Of a stretch of DNA of 15,192 nt, positions 1 through 7,217 are shown piece after piece (within the stretch, counting starts at the first letter, position 1; every line of letters begins with the position of its first letter). The DNA is from CAZVWV01 sp964631745 (GTDB lineage: Bacteria; Bdellovibrionota_C; UBA2361; JBGSMV01). The translations under genes and the position numbers were made by a program. Under the pieces are notes generated by a model that was not told where the DNA came from, did no database searches, and saw nothing but the letters and a program-made list of their open reading frames with translations. Where the stretch lies: assembly GCA_964631745.1 (NCBI GenBank), contig CAZVWV010000096.1:1-15192 (forward strand), given 5' to 3'.

Positions 1-504
1 TTGGTGGACGAGCTTTGGCTGGTGCCAAGCGGATTACATCGCGACAAGAGCACGCACGCCTCGGTTGAAGATCGCAAAGCCATGATGGCTATAATGCTAT
101 CGACTATGTTCGGTTCCAAGGTGCGGATAACTATCTGTAATTCGCAGATCGACGATAGTGAGAGAGTTTCAACCACAATCGAGCTATTAGAGGAGCTAAA
201 TAACCAGTATCCCAGGCATAAATTCGACATTGTAATCGGCGCCGACCTTGTTAGCCAAATCTCGAAGTGGCACCGCGCCCAAGACCTTAAACGCAAAACC
301 CGCTTCTTGGTGATGCCCCGGCCGGGCTTCGAATTGCCAAAACGCAATCCTCCGCATTACAGGGTGTTAAAAGGCGAGACTTTGGCGTTGACCAACGTCT
401 CAAGTTCGGCAGTTCGAGAGATGATTCGTGCTAACGAAAGTTTGGAAGGTGTTGTGCCGCCCGCCGTTATCAATCATATCATTAGAAACCGGTTGTATCG
501 TTGA
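1..504 (+). CDS. nadD: Nicotinate-nucleotide adenylyltransferase, 5'-truncated by the window edge
   Basis: NadD transfers AMP from ATP to nicotinate mononucleotide to make deamido-NAD in the cytosol, a required step of NAD synthesis. The visible 167 codons carry family landmarks: DELWLVPSG at residues 3-11, corresponding to the DEVWLVP segment; IGADLVSQISKWH around 79-91, the GxDxxxxIxxW block; and the C-terminal VSSSAVREMI at about 133-142, equivalent to the SSTxIR nucleotide-binding motif. The N-terminal GSFxPxHxGH nucleotidyltransferase motif is absent because the gene starts upstream of the window, so the TTG at position 1 is an internal leucine codon, not a start. The stop is TGA at 502-504, and hflX begins 6 nt later, so the two are probably co-transcribed. 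Identification is confident from the motifs; only the 5' end is missing. Confidence 0.92.
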   Translation: MVDELWLVPSGLHRDKSTHASVEDRKAMMAIMLSTMFGSKVRITICNSQIDDSERVSTTIELLEELNNQYPRHKFDIVIGADLVSQISKWHRAQDLKRKTRFLVMPRPGFELPKRNPPHYRVLKGETLALTNVSSSAVREMIRANESLEGVVPPAVINHIIRNRLYR

Positions 505-510
505 GAGTTC

Positions 511-2169
511 ATGTCGCAGAAATTAAAGGGTAACACTAAGGGACTTAAAACTTCGCAAATAAAAAGCTTAGAAAGGCTATTTCGCAGATCTATAGACCCC
601 CAAGAAATCGTTTCACTTGAACTAGCTCGGGAACTTTCGAAGATCGCTCAGGAGTTGAGACGCCGAGTGGGAGTGTTAGTTACGCGAGAAGGTCACATTG
701 AAGAGGTTTGTATAGGCACTCATGATATTTTATATCTCCCCGATCTTGGGCGATACCGTCTAGGTCGCGGGAGACTTAGACGTCTCAAATTAATATTCAC
801 TGACCTTAGCAAGCATGAGGGCCAGGCTCATATCCCGAATGATATTTATACCGACCTTGAGAAGCTTCGGCTAGATATGGTGATCTCTCTTAAGCAAGCT
901 GGGAAAGCTGTTTGTATGAGCTACGCTTATTTGCGTCCGTCCGGAAATGCTGAGGGAGAATCTGTTCATACAGAACGGGTTCGAGAGCTTGCCCGGATAA
1001 CTCTGGATTATTCAAGCTTCATGTCCGAGCTTGAAGATGAGCTATCGCAGGGCAGGGAAGCGGCTCAGGCAATTGCAACAAATAAAGCCTTGTTAATAGG
1101 TGTGTATGACAAGAAATCTTTGGATTTTGAGTCCTCCATGGCAGAGTTACGTGAATTAGCCCGCACGGCCGGTGTGGATGTCGCCGACATAGTTATTCAG
1201 CGTAGAGATATCGATCCCAGAACCTTGCTCGGGAAGGGCAAGTTGGAAGAAGTGGTACTGACTTCCTTGCGCCAGGGCGCTGAGATGTTGATTTTTGATG
1301 GAGAATTGAAGCCGGGGCAGTGGCGCAGTATCACGAACTCAACTGAGTTAAAAATTTTGGATCGCAGTATGTTGATTCTGGATATCTTTGCGCAGCGCGC
1401 AACCAGTAGTGAAGGGCGATTGCAGGTTGAGTTAGCGCAGCTAAAATACAATCTGCCGCGTTTAACGGAGGAGGACACGGGGCTATCTAGGTTGTCCGGT
1501 GGTATCGGCGGACGTGGTCCCGGCGAAACAAAGCTGGAGATCGGACGTAGGCGTATCCGCGATCGTATAGTCGATTTAGAAGCTCGCATCGAGGCGCTTG
1601 GTCAGCAGCGTGAATTGCGCCGTCGACCGCAGCGTGAAAGTGGGGTGGCGCTAGTCGCCATACTTGGTTACACCAACGTGGGGAAGTCAACCCTCTTCAA
1701 CGCCTTAACTCAAAGCAAAGTTTTAGTTGAGAATAAACTTTTTGCTACGTTAGATCCGGCCAAGAGAAGATTTGAAATTGCACATGTTACTGGCGACGCT
1801 AGGGAGATTTTGCCCATCGTTTTAAGTGACACAGTCGGTTTCATTCGGAATTTACCTGAGGAGCTAAAAAACGCTTTCCGCGCCACGCTAGAGGAGCTAG
1901 CCGAAGCAAAGCTTTTGCTTCACGTGATCGATGCTTCCGACCAAGAGGTGCAAACGCGAATCGAGGCCGTAACCAAGATTCTAGAGGAACTAAAAGTGCA
2001 AAACCTTCCGCAGATTATCGTAGCTAATAAAATTGATTTGGTTAGTGCCTCACGCAAAGAGCAACTAATCGACGAATACGGCGCCATACTTGTTTCAGCC
2101 ACAAAAAGGGAGGGTTTTAAAGCGCTTAGCCAGGCCATTGCCAACAAATTAATCCTAAATGCGGCCTAG
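511..2169 (+). CDS. hflX: Ribosome-associated GTPase HflX (long N-terminal form)
   Basis: HflX is a translational GTPase that binds the 50S subunit and splits or rescues stalled ribosomes in the cytosol. At 552 aa it is longer than the roughly 430-aa E. coli protein. Residues 1-190 form an extra N-terminal region, as in some other lineages, before the HflX domain (ALLIGVYD at 193-200, then DIDPRTLLGKGK at 233-244 and GGRGPGETKLE at 333-343). The G domain shows G1 GYTNVGKST at 386-394, G3 DTVGF at 440-444, G4 NKID at 506-509 and G5 SA at 529-530. A charged helical linker lies at about 345-375. The ATG lies 6 nt after the nadD stop with only a weak GAGAG upstream, so it is probably translated from the nadD transcript. 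Product assignment is very secure; the role of the N-terminal extension is unknown. Confidence 0.96.
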   Translation: MSQKLKGNTKGLKTSQIKSLERLFRRSIDPQEIVSLELARELSKIAQELRRRVGVLVTREGHIEEVCIGTHDILYLPDLGRYRLGRGRLRRLKLIFTDLSKHEGQAHIPNDIYTDLEKLRLDMVISLKQAGKAVCMSYAYLRPSGNAEGESVHTERVRELARITLDYSSFMSELEDELSQGREAAQAIATNKALLIGVYDKKSLDFESSMAELRELARTAGVDVADIVIQRRDIDPRTLLGKGKLEEVVLTSLRQGAEMLIFDGELKPGQWRSITNSTELKILDRSMLILDIFAQRATSSEGRLQVELAQLKYNLPRLTEEDTGLSRLSGGIGGRGPGETKLEIGRRRIRDRIVDLEARIEALGQQRELRRRPQRESGVALVAILGYTNVGKSTLFNALTQSKVLVENKLFATLDPAKRRFEIAHVTGDAREILPIVLSDTVGFIRNLPEELKNAFRATLEELAEAKLLLHVIDASDQEVQTRIEAVTKILEELKVQNLPQIIVANKIDLVSASRKEQLIDEYGAILVSATKREGFKALSQAIANKLILNAA

Positions 2170-2199
2170 GGTTGCCAAAGGTGTCCCGGTCCCAGGTAG

Positions 2200-2279
2200 A
2201 GCATCGCTAGCACGGAGCTCCGACCGGCGGTTGATCGTGCGTGTCCGATAGAAAGGTGGCGGCGATGCTGTAATTTCTT
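2200..2279. other. Possible folded non-coding segment after hflX
   Basis: An 8-bp perfect inverted repeat (AGCATCGC at 2200-2207 with GCGATGCT at 2272-2279) encloses a second pair (GCACG at 2210-2214 with CGTGC at 2236-2240) and the palindrome CGGAGCTCCG at 2213-2222. Together these could give a branched structure in RNA from either strand. No U-tract follows, so it does not look like an intrinsic terminator. No family is recognised. Confidence 0.2.
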
Positions 2280-2325
2280 GATTTCAAAAGGCAAAACAGG
2301 AATTTGTAGTTGCCGCGATTTGAAT

Positions 2326-2405
2326 TTAACCACGGAGAACACGGAGGTCACGGAGAGAGAAATCCTAAATGTTTTCTCCGTGTTCACCGTGGCCTCCGTG
2401 GTTAA
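2326..2405. repeat. 80-bp imperfect inverted repeat of CACGGAG-type units
   Basis: The left arm starts at 2326 (TTAACCACGGAG, then further ACGG/CACGGAG units ending near 2356). The right arm ends at 2405 (CTCCGTG units, CCTCCGTGGTTAA). Aligning the left arm with the reverse complement of the right arm gives about 26 of 31 matching positions around a loop of roughly 18 nt, so the DNA or RNA could form a long cruciform or hairpin. Each arm is itself made of 8-10 nt units with an ACGG core. Very similar CCACGGAGnACACGGAG palindromes occur, from memory, in intergenic regions of many environmental bacteria. It has no coding capacity and no transposase nearby. It is either a REP-like or MITE-like dispersed element or a structured 3'-end element of hflX transcripts. 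Confidence 0.75.
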
Positions 2406-2444
2406 AGACCCAAATTACAATGTTTTACCGGACCGCAGGGTCGT

Positions 2445-2473
2445 TTGATAAGGAATCGGGATTCTGTTAGTAT
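2445..2473 (+). promoter_or_regulatory. Sigma70-type promoter upstream of rnc
   Basis: TTGATA (2445-2450) and TAGTAT (2468-2473) are separated by 17 bp, giving 4 of 6 matches to each consensus hexamer at ideal spacing. Transcription would start near 2480, leaving a leader of about 216 nt before the rnc ATG. A second, weaker -10-like TATATA lies at 2669-2674 within a TATATAGGCT block that also occurs at 2473-2482. The rest of the 2170-2696 gap holds the two inverted-repeat segments listed separately and a leader hairpin at 2617-2654, but no supportable gene. Confidence 0.55.
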
Positions 2474-2696
2474 ATATAGGCTGGTTGAAGACGGCTAAAC
2501 TTACATGCCCCGCGACTACTTTGCGACGACTATTAGAGTGGGGATTTTGTTCGTGTGGGTTTATCGGTAATTCTCCAGCTGATCTCATTCAACTTAGATA
2601 GAGTGTTTGAACCGAAACGATTTGGCGCACCCGCGTCAGTCGATTCAAATGCGTACATTGAAGCGCTCTATATAGGCTTATTTTTTTGGTGAATTT

Positions 2697-3437
2697 ATGG
2701 ATGAACAGCAGATACCGGGCCCGAACGGGATTGACCGCACCCCTTCAAATCATTACGCGCCTATTGAAATACGACTCGCATATCAGTTTATTGACTCGAA
2801 TCTTCTACAGAGGGCCCTCACGCACCGCTCCGTGCAGGGGCAGGGAGCTAAGTCGGACTACGAGCGTCTTGAGTTTTTAGGTGACGCTGTTCTTGATTTA
2901 GCCATCGCCGAGTTACTTTTGGAAGAGTATCCCGAGGCGCGCGAGGGTGAGCTCTCAAAGATGCGGGCGGCTTTGGTGAATACAAATTCATTGGCTGAGG
3001 TAGCCCGCGCTCTTGAATTAAGCAAATTTATTCGTCTTAGTCGAAGTGAGCAAACCAACGGAGGCTCCGAAAGACCCTCCATTCTGGCAGATGTCTTCGA
3101 AGCCCTAATGGGGGCAGTCTATAAAGAGGCCGGATTCGAGCGTGTGCGGACTTGTATTAAGAGCTTGTTCTCCCAGCAAATTAAGGGCGTGGTTCCAAGA
3201 GATCCCAAGACTGAGCTGCAAGAGCTGTTGCACGCGCGCGGATTTGAGGCGCCCGTTTACCTGCTTGAGGCCGTAGAAGGACCAGAGCATGCCCCCACCT
3301 TTGTTTCGATAGTGCAGATTAATGGGAAGATCTCCGGTAGGGGCCACGGTGCCACCAAGAAGGCCTCACAGCAATTAGCTGCGGCGGAAGCTTTGTGTGC
3401 GTTAACTCAAGAGAGCAGTTCAGAAAGAGCTGCATAA
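2697..3437 (+). CDS. rnc: Ribonuclease III
   Basis: RNase III is a homodimeric, Mg-dependent endonuclease that cuts double-stranded RNA, processing rRNA precursors and structured mRNAs. The 246-aa length is typical. The catalytic domain carries the signature ERLEFLGDAVL at 56-66 (metal-site candidates E56, E59, D63), the EGELSKMRAALV segment at 83-94, and ADVFEALMGA at 131-140 with D132 and E135, matching the acidic pair that completes the active site. The C-terminal dsRNA-binding domain spans about 168-238 (DPKTELQELLH, then GRGHGATKKASQQLAAAEAL). The ATG at 2697 has a modest GGTGA 4 nt upstream; an upstream in-frame start is not needed. der follows after 14 nt, so the two are probably one operon, in place of the rnc-era pair common elsewhere. 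Confidence 0.96.
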   Translation: MDEQQIPGPNGIDRTPSNHYAPIEIRLAYQFIDSNLLQRALTHRSVQGQGAKSDYERLEFLGDAVLDLAIAELLLEEYPEAREGELSKMRAALVNTNSLAEVARALELSKFIRLSRSEQTNGGSERPSILADVFEALMGAVYKEAGFERVRTCIKSLFSQQIKGVVPRDPKTELQELLHARGFEAPVYLLEAVEGPEHAPTFVSIVQINGKISGRGHGATKKASQQLAAAEALCALTQESSSERAA

Positions 3438-3451
3438 ATTAAGGATTCGAA

Positions 3452-4825
3452 GTGGCAAACGTTCCGGTTATCGCAATTGTAGGTAGAACTAATGTTGGCA
3501 AATCAAGCCTCTTCAACTCCATTGTGGGAAAAAGAGTTTCGATCGTCGAAGACGAGCCTGGGGTAACTCGTGATAGAAACTATGCTTTCGTCGAGCGCTT
3601 TGATTTCCCCTTCACCTTGGTGGATACCGGCGGCCTGGTAGGGGAGGAAGATAATCTTTTGAAGGAGGCTGTGCGCGCCCAGACAGACTCTGCCATTCGT
3701 GAGGCGGATCTAATTGTTGCGATGTTTGATGGATTGCATGGACTGCATCCTTTGGATCGAGAAGTCGTCCAGATCATTCGTCGTTCCGAAAAACCCGTGG
3801 TCTGGGTGGTCAATAAGTGCGAGAGCCCTAATACAGAGCTAAATGCGGCTGAGCTTTACGGATTGGGAATCGAAGAGTTCGTTCCTGTAAGTGCGGCGCA
3901 TAATCGAGGAATCAAGGAGCTGATTGGCAAAGTCAGGGCGGCTTTAGAGCTACCCACAAAAAAATCGGACCTCAGTGAGACTAAGATTTCTGATCCAGGC
4001 CCCATTAAAGTAGCGATAGTCGGAAAGCCCAATGTTGGAAAATCTACTTTTATTAATCGATTAGTAGGGGAGGAACGGCTGGTGACTTCGGAGATAGCCG
4101 GTACCACCAGGGACAGCATCATGATCCCGTTAAAGCGGGATGGGCAAGATTACTTTGTTTACGATACTGCCGGACTACGCAAAAAAGGGAAAGTAGATGA
4201 AGGCGTTGAGCGCTTTTCTAATTTGCGGGCGCTCTCGGTCTTGGCGGATGCTGATGTAGCTATTTTGATAATTGACGCCACCGAAGGTGTGAACGACCAG
4301 GACGAGAAAATCGGAGGGTTAATCCATGAGCGTGGCCGCGGATTTATAATTGCCGTAAATAAATGGGACGCGGTCGAGAAGGATCATAAATCGGTTAAAG
4401 AATATGAGGCCATGATTCGTTCTTCGCTAAAATATGCAGCCTACGCCCCGATAATATTTATCTCGGCCTTAAGTGGGCGACGTTGTCCCAATGTGCTTGA
4501 GAAGGCCCGGGAAATTGTTGAGAAAGGAAAACTGCGCGCCAAGACTTCTGAGCTCAATAAGGTTTTGTCTAAAGCGGTCGAGAAAAGACCACCGGCCTCT
4601 TACCGTGGTGAGCCCATTAAACTTTTTTTTGCTACGCAAACATCCGACGCGCCTCCGGAATTCGTGCTGTTTTTTAACTTTCCTGCGCGGGTCAATTTTT
4701 CATATGAGCGTTATTTGAAAAATACCATCCGGGACGAGTTTGGCTTTGATGGATACGATATTAAGATTAGGCTCAGAAAACGCACAGAAAAGGCCAATCG
4801 CCTGAAAGAGGCAGCCAACGCCTGA
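3452..4825 (+). CDS. der: Double-GTPase ribosome assembly factor Der (EngA)
   Basis: Der is an essential GTPase with two tandem G domains and a KH-like C-terminal domain that acts in 50S subunit maturation. G domain 1: GRTNVGKSS at 11-19, DTGG at 58-61, NKCE at 121-124, SAAH at 147-150. G domain 2: GKPNVGKST at 191-199, DTAG at 238-241, NKWD at 303-306, SAL at 338-340. The KH-like part runs from about 357 to 450 (YRGEPIKLFFATQ near 384-396). The length of 457 aa is normal. The first G4 motif ends in Glu rather than Asp; I recall the same NKCES string in cyanobacterial Der, so this is a natural variant. The GTG start at 3452 is supported by AAGGA at 3441-3445. It is the second gene after rnc. 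Confidence 0.96.
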   Translation: MANVPVIAIVGRTNVGKSSLFNSIVGKRVSIVEDEPGVTRDRNYAFVERFDFPFTLVDTGGLVGEEDNLLKEAVRAQTDSAIREADLIVAMFDGLHGLHPLDREVVQIIRRSEKPVVWVVNKCESPNTELNAAELYGLGIEEFVPVSAAHNRGIKELIGKVRAALELPTKKSDLSETKISDPGPIKVAIVGKPNVGKSTFINRLVGEERLVTSEIAGTTRDSIMIPLKRDGQDYFVYDTAGLRKKGKVDEGVERFSNLRALSVLADADVAILIIDATEGVNDQDEKIGGLIHERGRGFIIAVNKWDAVEKDHKSVKEYEAMIRSSLKYAAYAPIIFISALSGRRCPNVLEKAREIVEKGKLRAKTSELNKVLSKAVEKRPPASYRGEPIKLFFATQTSDAPPEFVLFFNFPARVNFSYERYLKNTIRDEFGFDGYDIKIRLRKRTEKANRLKEAANA

Positions 4826-4831
4826 ACGCCC

Positions 4832-4860
4832 TTGCAGCTGGCCTGTTCTTTCACTAGTAT
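4832..4860 (+). promoter_or_regulatory. Promoter giving a predicted leaderless guaA mRNA
   Basis: TTGCAG (4832-4837), a 17-bp spacer and TAGTAT (4855-4860) lie between der and guaA. Six nucleotides separate the -10 hexamer from the guaA ATG at 4867, so transcription starting 7 nt past the hexamer would begin on the A of the start codon. No Shine-Dalgarno sequence precedes this ATG, which fits a leaderless message. Confidence 0.55.
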
Positions 4861-4866
4861 AGCCTC

Positions 4867-6423
4867 ATGAAAGGCCCAGAGAATTCCGTTTTAATTCTAG
4901 ATTTTGGTTCTCAGTTTACACAACTTATAGCGCGAAGGATTCGAGAGCTCGGTGTTTATAGCGAGATAAAACCCTGCCATTTGCTCCCCAGCGAACTCGA
5001 TCTATGTTCGGTACGCGCCCTGATTCTTTCAGGCGGGCCGGCCAGCGTAACCGACGCAAGCGCTCCGCGCTTTGATAGCCACTGGTTAGAATTGGGGTTA
5101 CCGACGTTGGGCATCTGCTACGGGCTGCAATTGATAAGTCACATCTCGGGCGCAACTTTGAAATCCGGGGAGAGCCGGGAATATGGATTTGCCAACCTTG
5201 AAATCCTTGAAAACGACGACCTCTTTTCCGGCTTTGAAAAGAAGGAACATACCACGGTATGGATGAGTCATGGGGATCACGTCAGCGAACCTCCCAAAGG
5301 ATTCCGGCTTTTGGCGCAGAGCGATGGAGCTCCTGTTGCGGCTTTTGGTGACAAAGAAAAGAAGCTATACGCTATTCAATTTCACCCCGAGGTGGTTCAC
5401 ACCCCGCGAGGCAAAGAGGTGCTCTCAAATTTTGTCTTCAAAATTGCTGGGCTCAAGCAGAATTGGTCCGGAGCTGGCTTCGTAGAGCGTTCGATCGAGC
5501 GTATTCGAGAGCAAGTTTCCCCTGGGGCCAATGTCATTTGCGGATTGAGCGGTGGCGTGGACTCATCGGTTGCGGCCGTTTTGGTTAGTAAAGCCTTGGG
5601 AGGAAAGCTTCACTGTATCTTTGTGGACAATGGATTGTTACGTAAACATGAGGCCAGAGAAGTTGTAGCGGCTATGGGGCCAAAAGGCCTTGGTTTGAAT
5701 TTGCATATGGTCGATGCTTCCCAACGCTTCCTACGAGAGCTGGCCGGGGTTAGCGATCCCGAAGCTAAACGAAAGATTATTGGACGGGTCTTTATCGAAG
5801 TCTTCGACGAAGAGGCGCGTAAAATCGAAAATGTTACCCATTTGGTGCAAGGCACACTCTATCCGGATGTGATTGAGAGTGTCTCGGTACGAGGTCCTTC
5901 GGCCACTATTAAAACGCACCACAACGTCGGCGGACTTCCCGAGAAGATGAATCTCAAGTTGATCGAACCCTTACGTGAACTCTTCAAAGATGAGGTGCGT
6001 GCCTTCGGCGCTGAGATCGGAATTTCGCCAACCATCTTAGGCAGGCAACCGTTTCCCGGCCCGGGTTTGGCGGTTAGAGTTTTGGGAGAGATCACTGAGG
6101 CCAGATTAAATGTTTTGCGTGAAGCAGATCACATCTTTCTAGAAGAGATCCGAGCTGAGGGTCTTTACGATCAGATTTGGCAAGCCTTTTGCGTGTTACT
6201 CCCGGTGAAGAGCGTAGGAGTTATGGGGGATGACCGCACCTACGAATCCGTGCTGGCGCTAAGAGCAGTTACGTCTGAAGACGGCATGACCGCGGACTGG
6301 GCGTATTTGCCGCATAATCTGCTTCGCCGGGTCAGCAATAGAATTATTAATGAAGTCCGGGGAATTAACCGGGTGGTTTTAGATGTGTCAAGTAAGCCGC
6401 CGGCCACGATAGAGTGGGAATAG
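4867..6423 (+). CDS. guaA: GMP synthase (glutamine-hydrolysing)
   Basis: GuaA converts XMP to GMP using ATP and ammonia released from glutamine, the last step of guanine nucleotide synthesis in the cytosol. The N-terminal class I glutamine amidotransferase domain (about 8-195) has the nucleophile C84 in LGICYGLQL and the partner His173/Glu175 in QFHPEV. The ATP pyrophosphatase domain follows with the PP-loop LSGGVDSS at 227-234 and FVDNGLLRK at 252-260. The C-terminal dimerisation and XMP-binding part contains IKTHHNVGGLP at 348-358, GRQPFPGPGLAVR at 392-404 and the terminal KPPATIEWE. The 518-aa length is normal. There is no ribosome-binding site; a promoter sits directly upstream. The stop lies 15 bp from the converging rhodanese gene, with no evident terminator between them. 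Confidence 0.97.
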   Translation: MKGPENSVLILDFGSQFTQLIARRIRELGVYSEIKPCHLLPSELDLCSVRALILSGGPASVTDASAPRFDSHWLELGLPTLGICYGLQLISHISGATLKSGESREYGFANLEILENDDLFSGFEKKEHTTVWMSHGDHVSEPPKGFRLLAQSDGAPVAAFGDKEKKLYAIQFHPEVVHTPRGKEVLSNFVFKIAGLKQNWSGAGFVERSIERIREQVSPGANVICGLSGGVDSSVAAVLVSKALGGKLHCIFVDNGLLRKHEAREVVAAMGPKGLGLNLHMVDASQRFLRELAGVSDPEAKRKIIGRVFIEVFDEEARKIENVTHLVQGTLYPDVIESVSVRGPSATIKTHHNVGGLPEKMNLKLIEPLRELFKDEVRAFGAEIGISPTILGRQPFPGPGLAVRVLGEITEARLNVLREADHIFLEEIRAEGLYDQIWQAFCVLLPVKSVGVMGDDRTYESVLALRAVTSEDGMTADWAYLPHNLLRRVSNRIINEVRGINRVVLDVSSKPPATIEWE

Positions 6424-6438
6424 CAAAAGCGCCGTTGT

Positions 6439-6747
6439 TTAGAAAATTTCTTTTAGGTCATCATAGGCTCCGGCGTTAAAAACCTGTGTAAATCCATGCG
6501 CGATTAAGATCTCGGCAACTCGACCGGCGCGGCCTCCCATCTTACAATAGAGTACAACCTCGCGCTCTTTCTCTTTGCCAAACTCCTCAAGTCGCAAGGC
6601 TGCCTCTTCGGAATTTATATTGATCGCGCCAACGATATGGCCCTCGCTAAATTCCTGCGATGTACGCACATCAATAAGCAGAGCGCCGGAATTAACTTTC
6701 TCTAAAGCCTGCGCCGCCTCAATACTTTCACCTGATTTGTTTGTCAT
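6439..6747 (-). CDS. Single-domain rhodanese-like sulfurtransferase
   Basis: This 102-aa protein is one rhodanese fold, of the PspE/GlpE size class. Visible hallmarks are ALLIDVRTSQEFSEGHIVGAININ at about 22-45 (the DVRxxxEFxxGHIxGAxNI block) and the active-site loop CKMGGRA at 68-74, with Cys68 as the predicted persulfide-carrying nucleophile and Arg73 in the loop. No signal peptide or membrane segment is seen, so it is probably cytosolic, moving sulfane sulfur to an unidentified acceptor. It converges on guaA and diverges from the ORF at 6885 across a 137-bp gap. The ATG (reverse complement of 6745-6747) has only a weak GAG-type ribosome-binding site. Family assignment is firm; physiological substrate is unknown. 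Confidence 0.9.
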   Translation of the reverse strand: MTNKSGESIEAAQALEKVNSGALLIDVRTSQEFSEGHIVGAININSEEAALRLEEFGKEKEREVVLYCKMGGRAGRVAEILIAHGFTQVFNAGAYDDLKEIF

Positions 6748-6884
6748 GTTTCACTCGCAATTTTCACTAATTTCTGGAGCGCAACTGTACAGCACGGTGC
6801 TGCAAGATGGAATAGCTTTTGCGCTCGATATGTCCGACAATAGGGAAAGCATAACGACTGTTCTATAGGAAGCCAACAACACCA

Positions 6885-7091
6885 ATGCAGAGCTGGACCG
6901 AAAACATAGAGATTTGTGGCAAGAACTACGCGCTGACATTTCGTAAACGGCCGTTTCGTGAGGGGTTGGAAGTCGAGCTAATGCTGGGCGAGCAACTTAT
7001 CAAAATAGCGGAATTTGGGCTGGGGCGTGAAGCTTTAATCGAGAAGGTCACGGAGCATGTTGGTAACTATCTGAAAATACAAGGATTGTAG
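6885..7091 (+). CDS. Small hypothetical protein, 68 aa
   Basis: I do not recognise this protein. It begins MQSWTENIEICGKNY, has a basic stretch at 20-25 (RKRPFR), then an amphipathic beta/alpha-like pattern (LEVELMLGEQLIKIAEF) and a C-terminal helix ending YLKIQGL. There is no signal peptide or membrane segment, so it is probably cytosolic. An AGGA at 6867-6870 lies 14 nt before the ATG, further than ideal. It starts 137 bp from the divergent rhodanese gene and stands alone on its strand, with the kinase starting 126 bp downstream. The balanced residue composition and isolated position make it a plausible real gene, but there is no homology evidence. Confidence 0.5.
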   Translation: MQSWTENIEICGKNYALTFRKRPFREGLEVELMLGEQLIKIAEFGLGREALIEKVTEHVGNYLKIQGL

Positions 7092-7153
7092 CGCGAGAAT
7101 ACTTCTTTATTTGAACGAAATTTATACCGTTAACTACATCTAAAGATCAGAGT

Positions 7154-7204
7154 GTCATAGAAACCCCTACTTTTTAGAGGGGAACCGAAGGTTTTTCGTC
7201 ATAG
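7154..7204 (+). repeat. Small hairpin flanked by 7-bp direct repeats, before the kinase gene
   Basis: GTCATAG occurs at 7154-7160 and again at 7198-7204. Between them lie CCCCT (7164-7168) pairing with AGGGG (7178-7182), and AACC (7183-7186) pairing with GGTT (7190-7193), followed by TTT. An alternative outer pairing joins GAAACC (7160-7165) to GGTTTTTC (7190-7197). It could be a weak terminator for the upstream small gene, a leader structure for the kinase, or a tiny insertion remnant. Confidence 0.3.
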
Positions 7205-7217
7205 GTTTAGTGAGGCC

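Noticed and set aside
1197..1589. 130-residue minus-strand ORF inside hflX
   Set aside because: It lies antisense within a clearly conserved HflX coding region; serine/arginine-rich composition is typical of a reverse-frame shadow.
2166..2387. 73-residue minus-strand ORF running through the CACGGAG inverted repeat
   Set aside because: Its N-terminal third is just translated repeat sequence and it has no convincing ribosome-binding site; such ORFs are typical artefacts of this palindrome.
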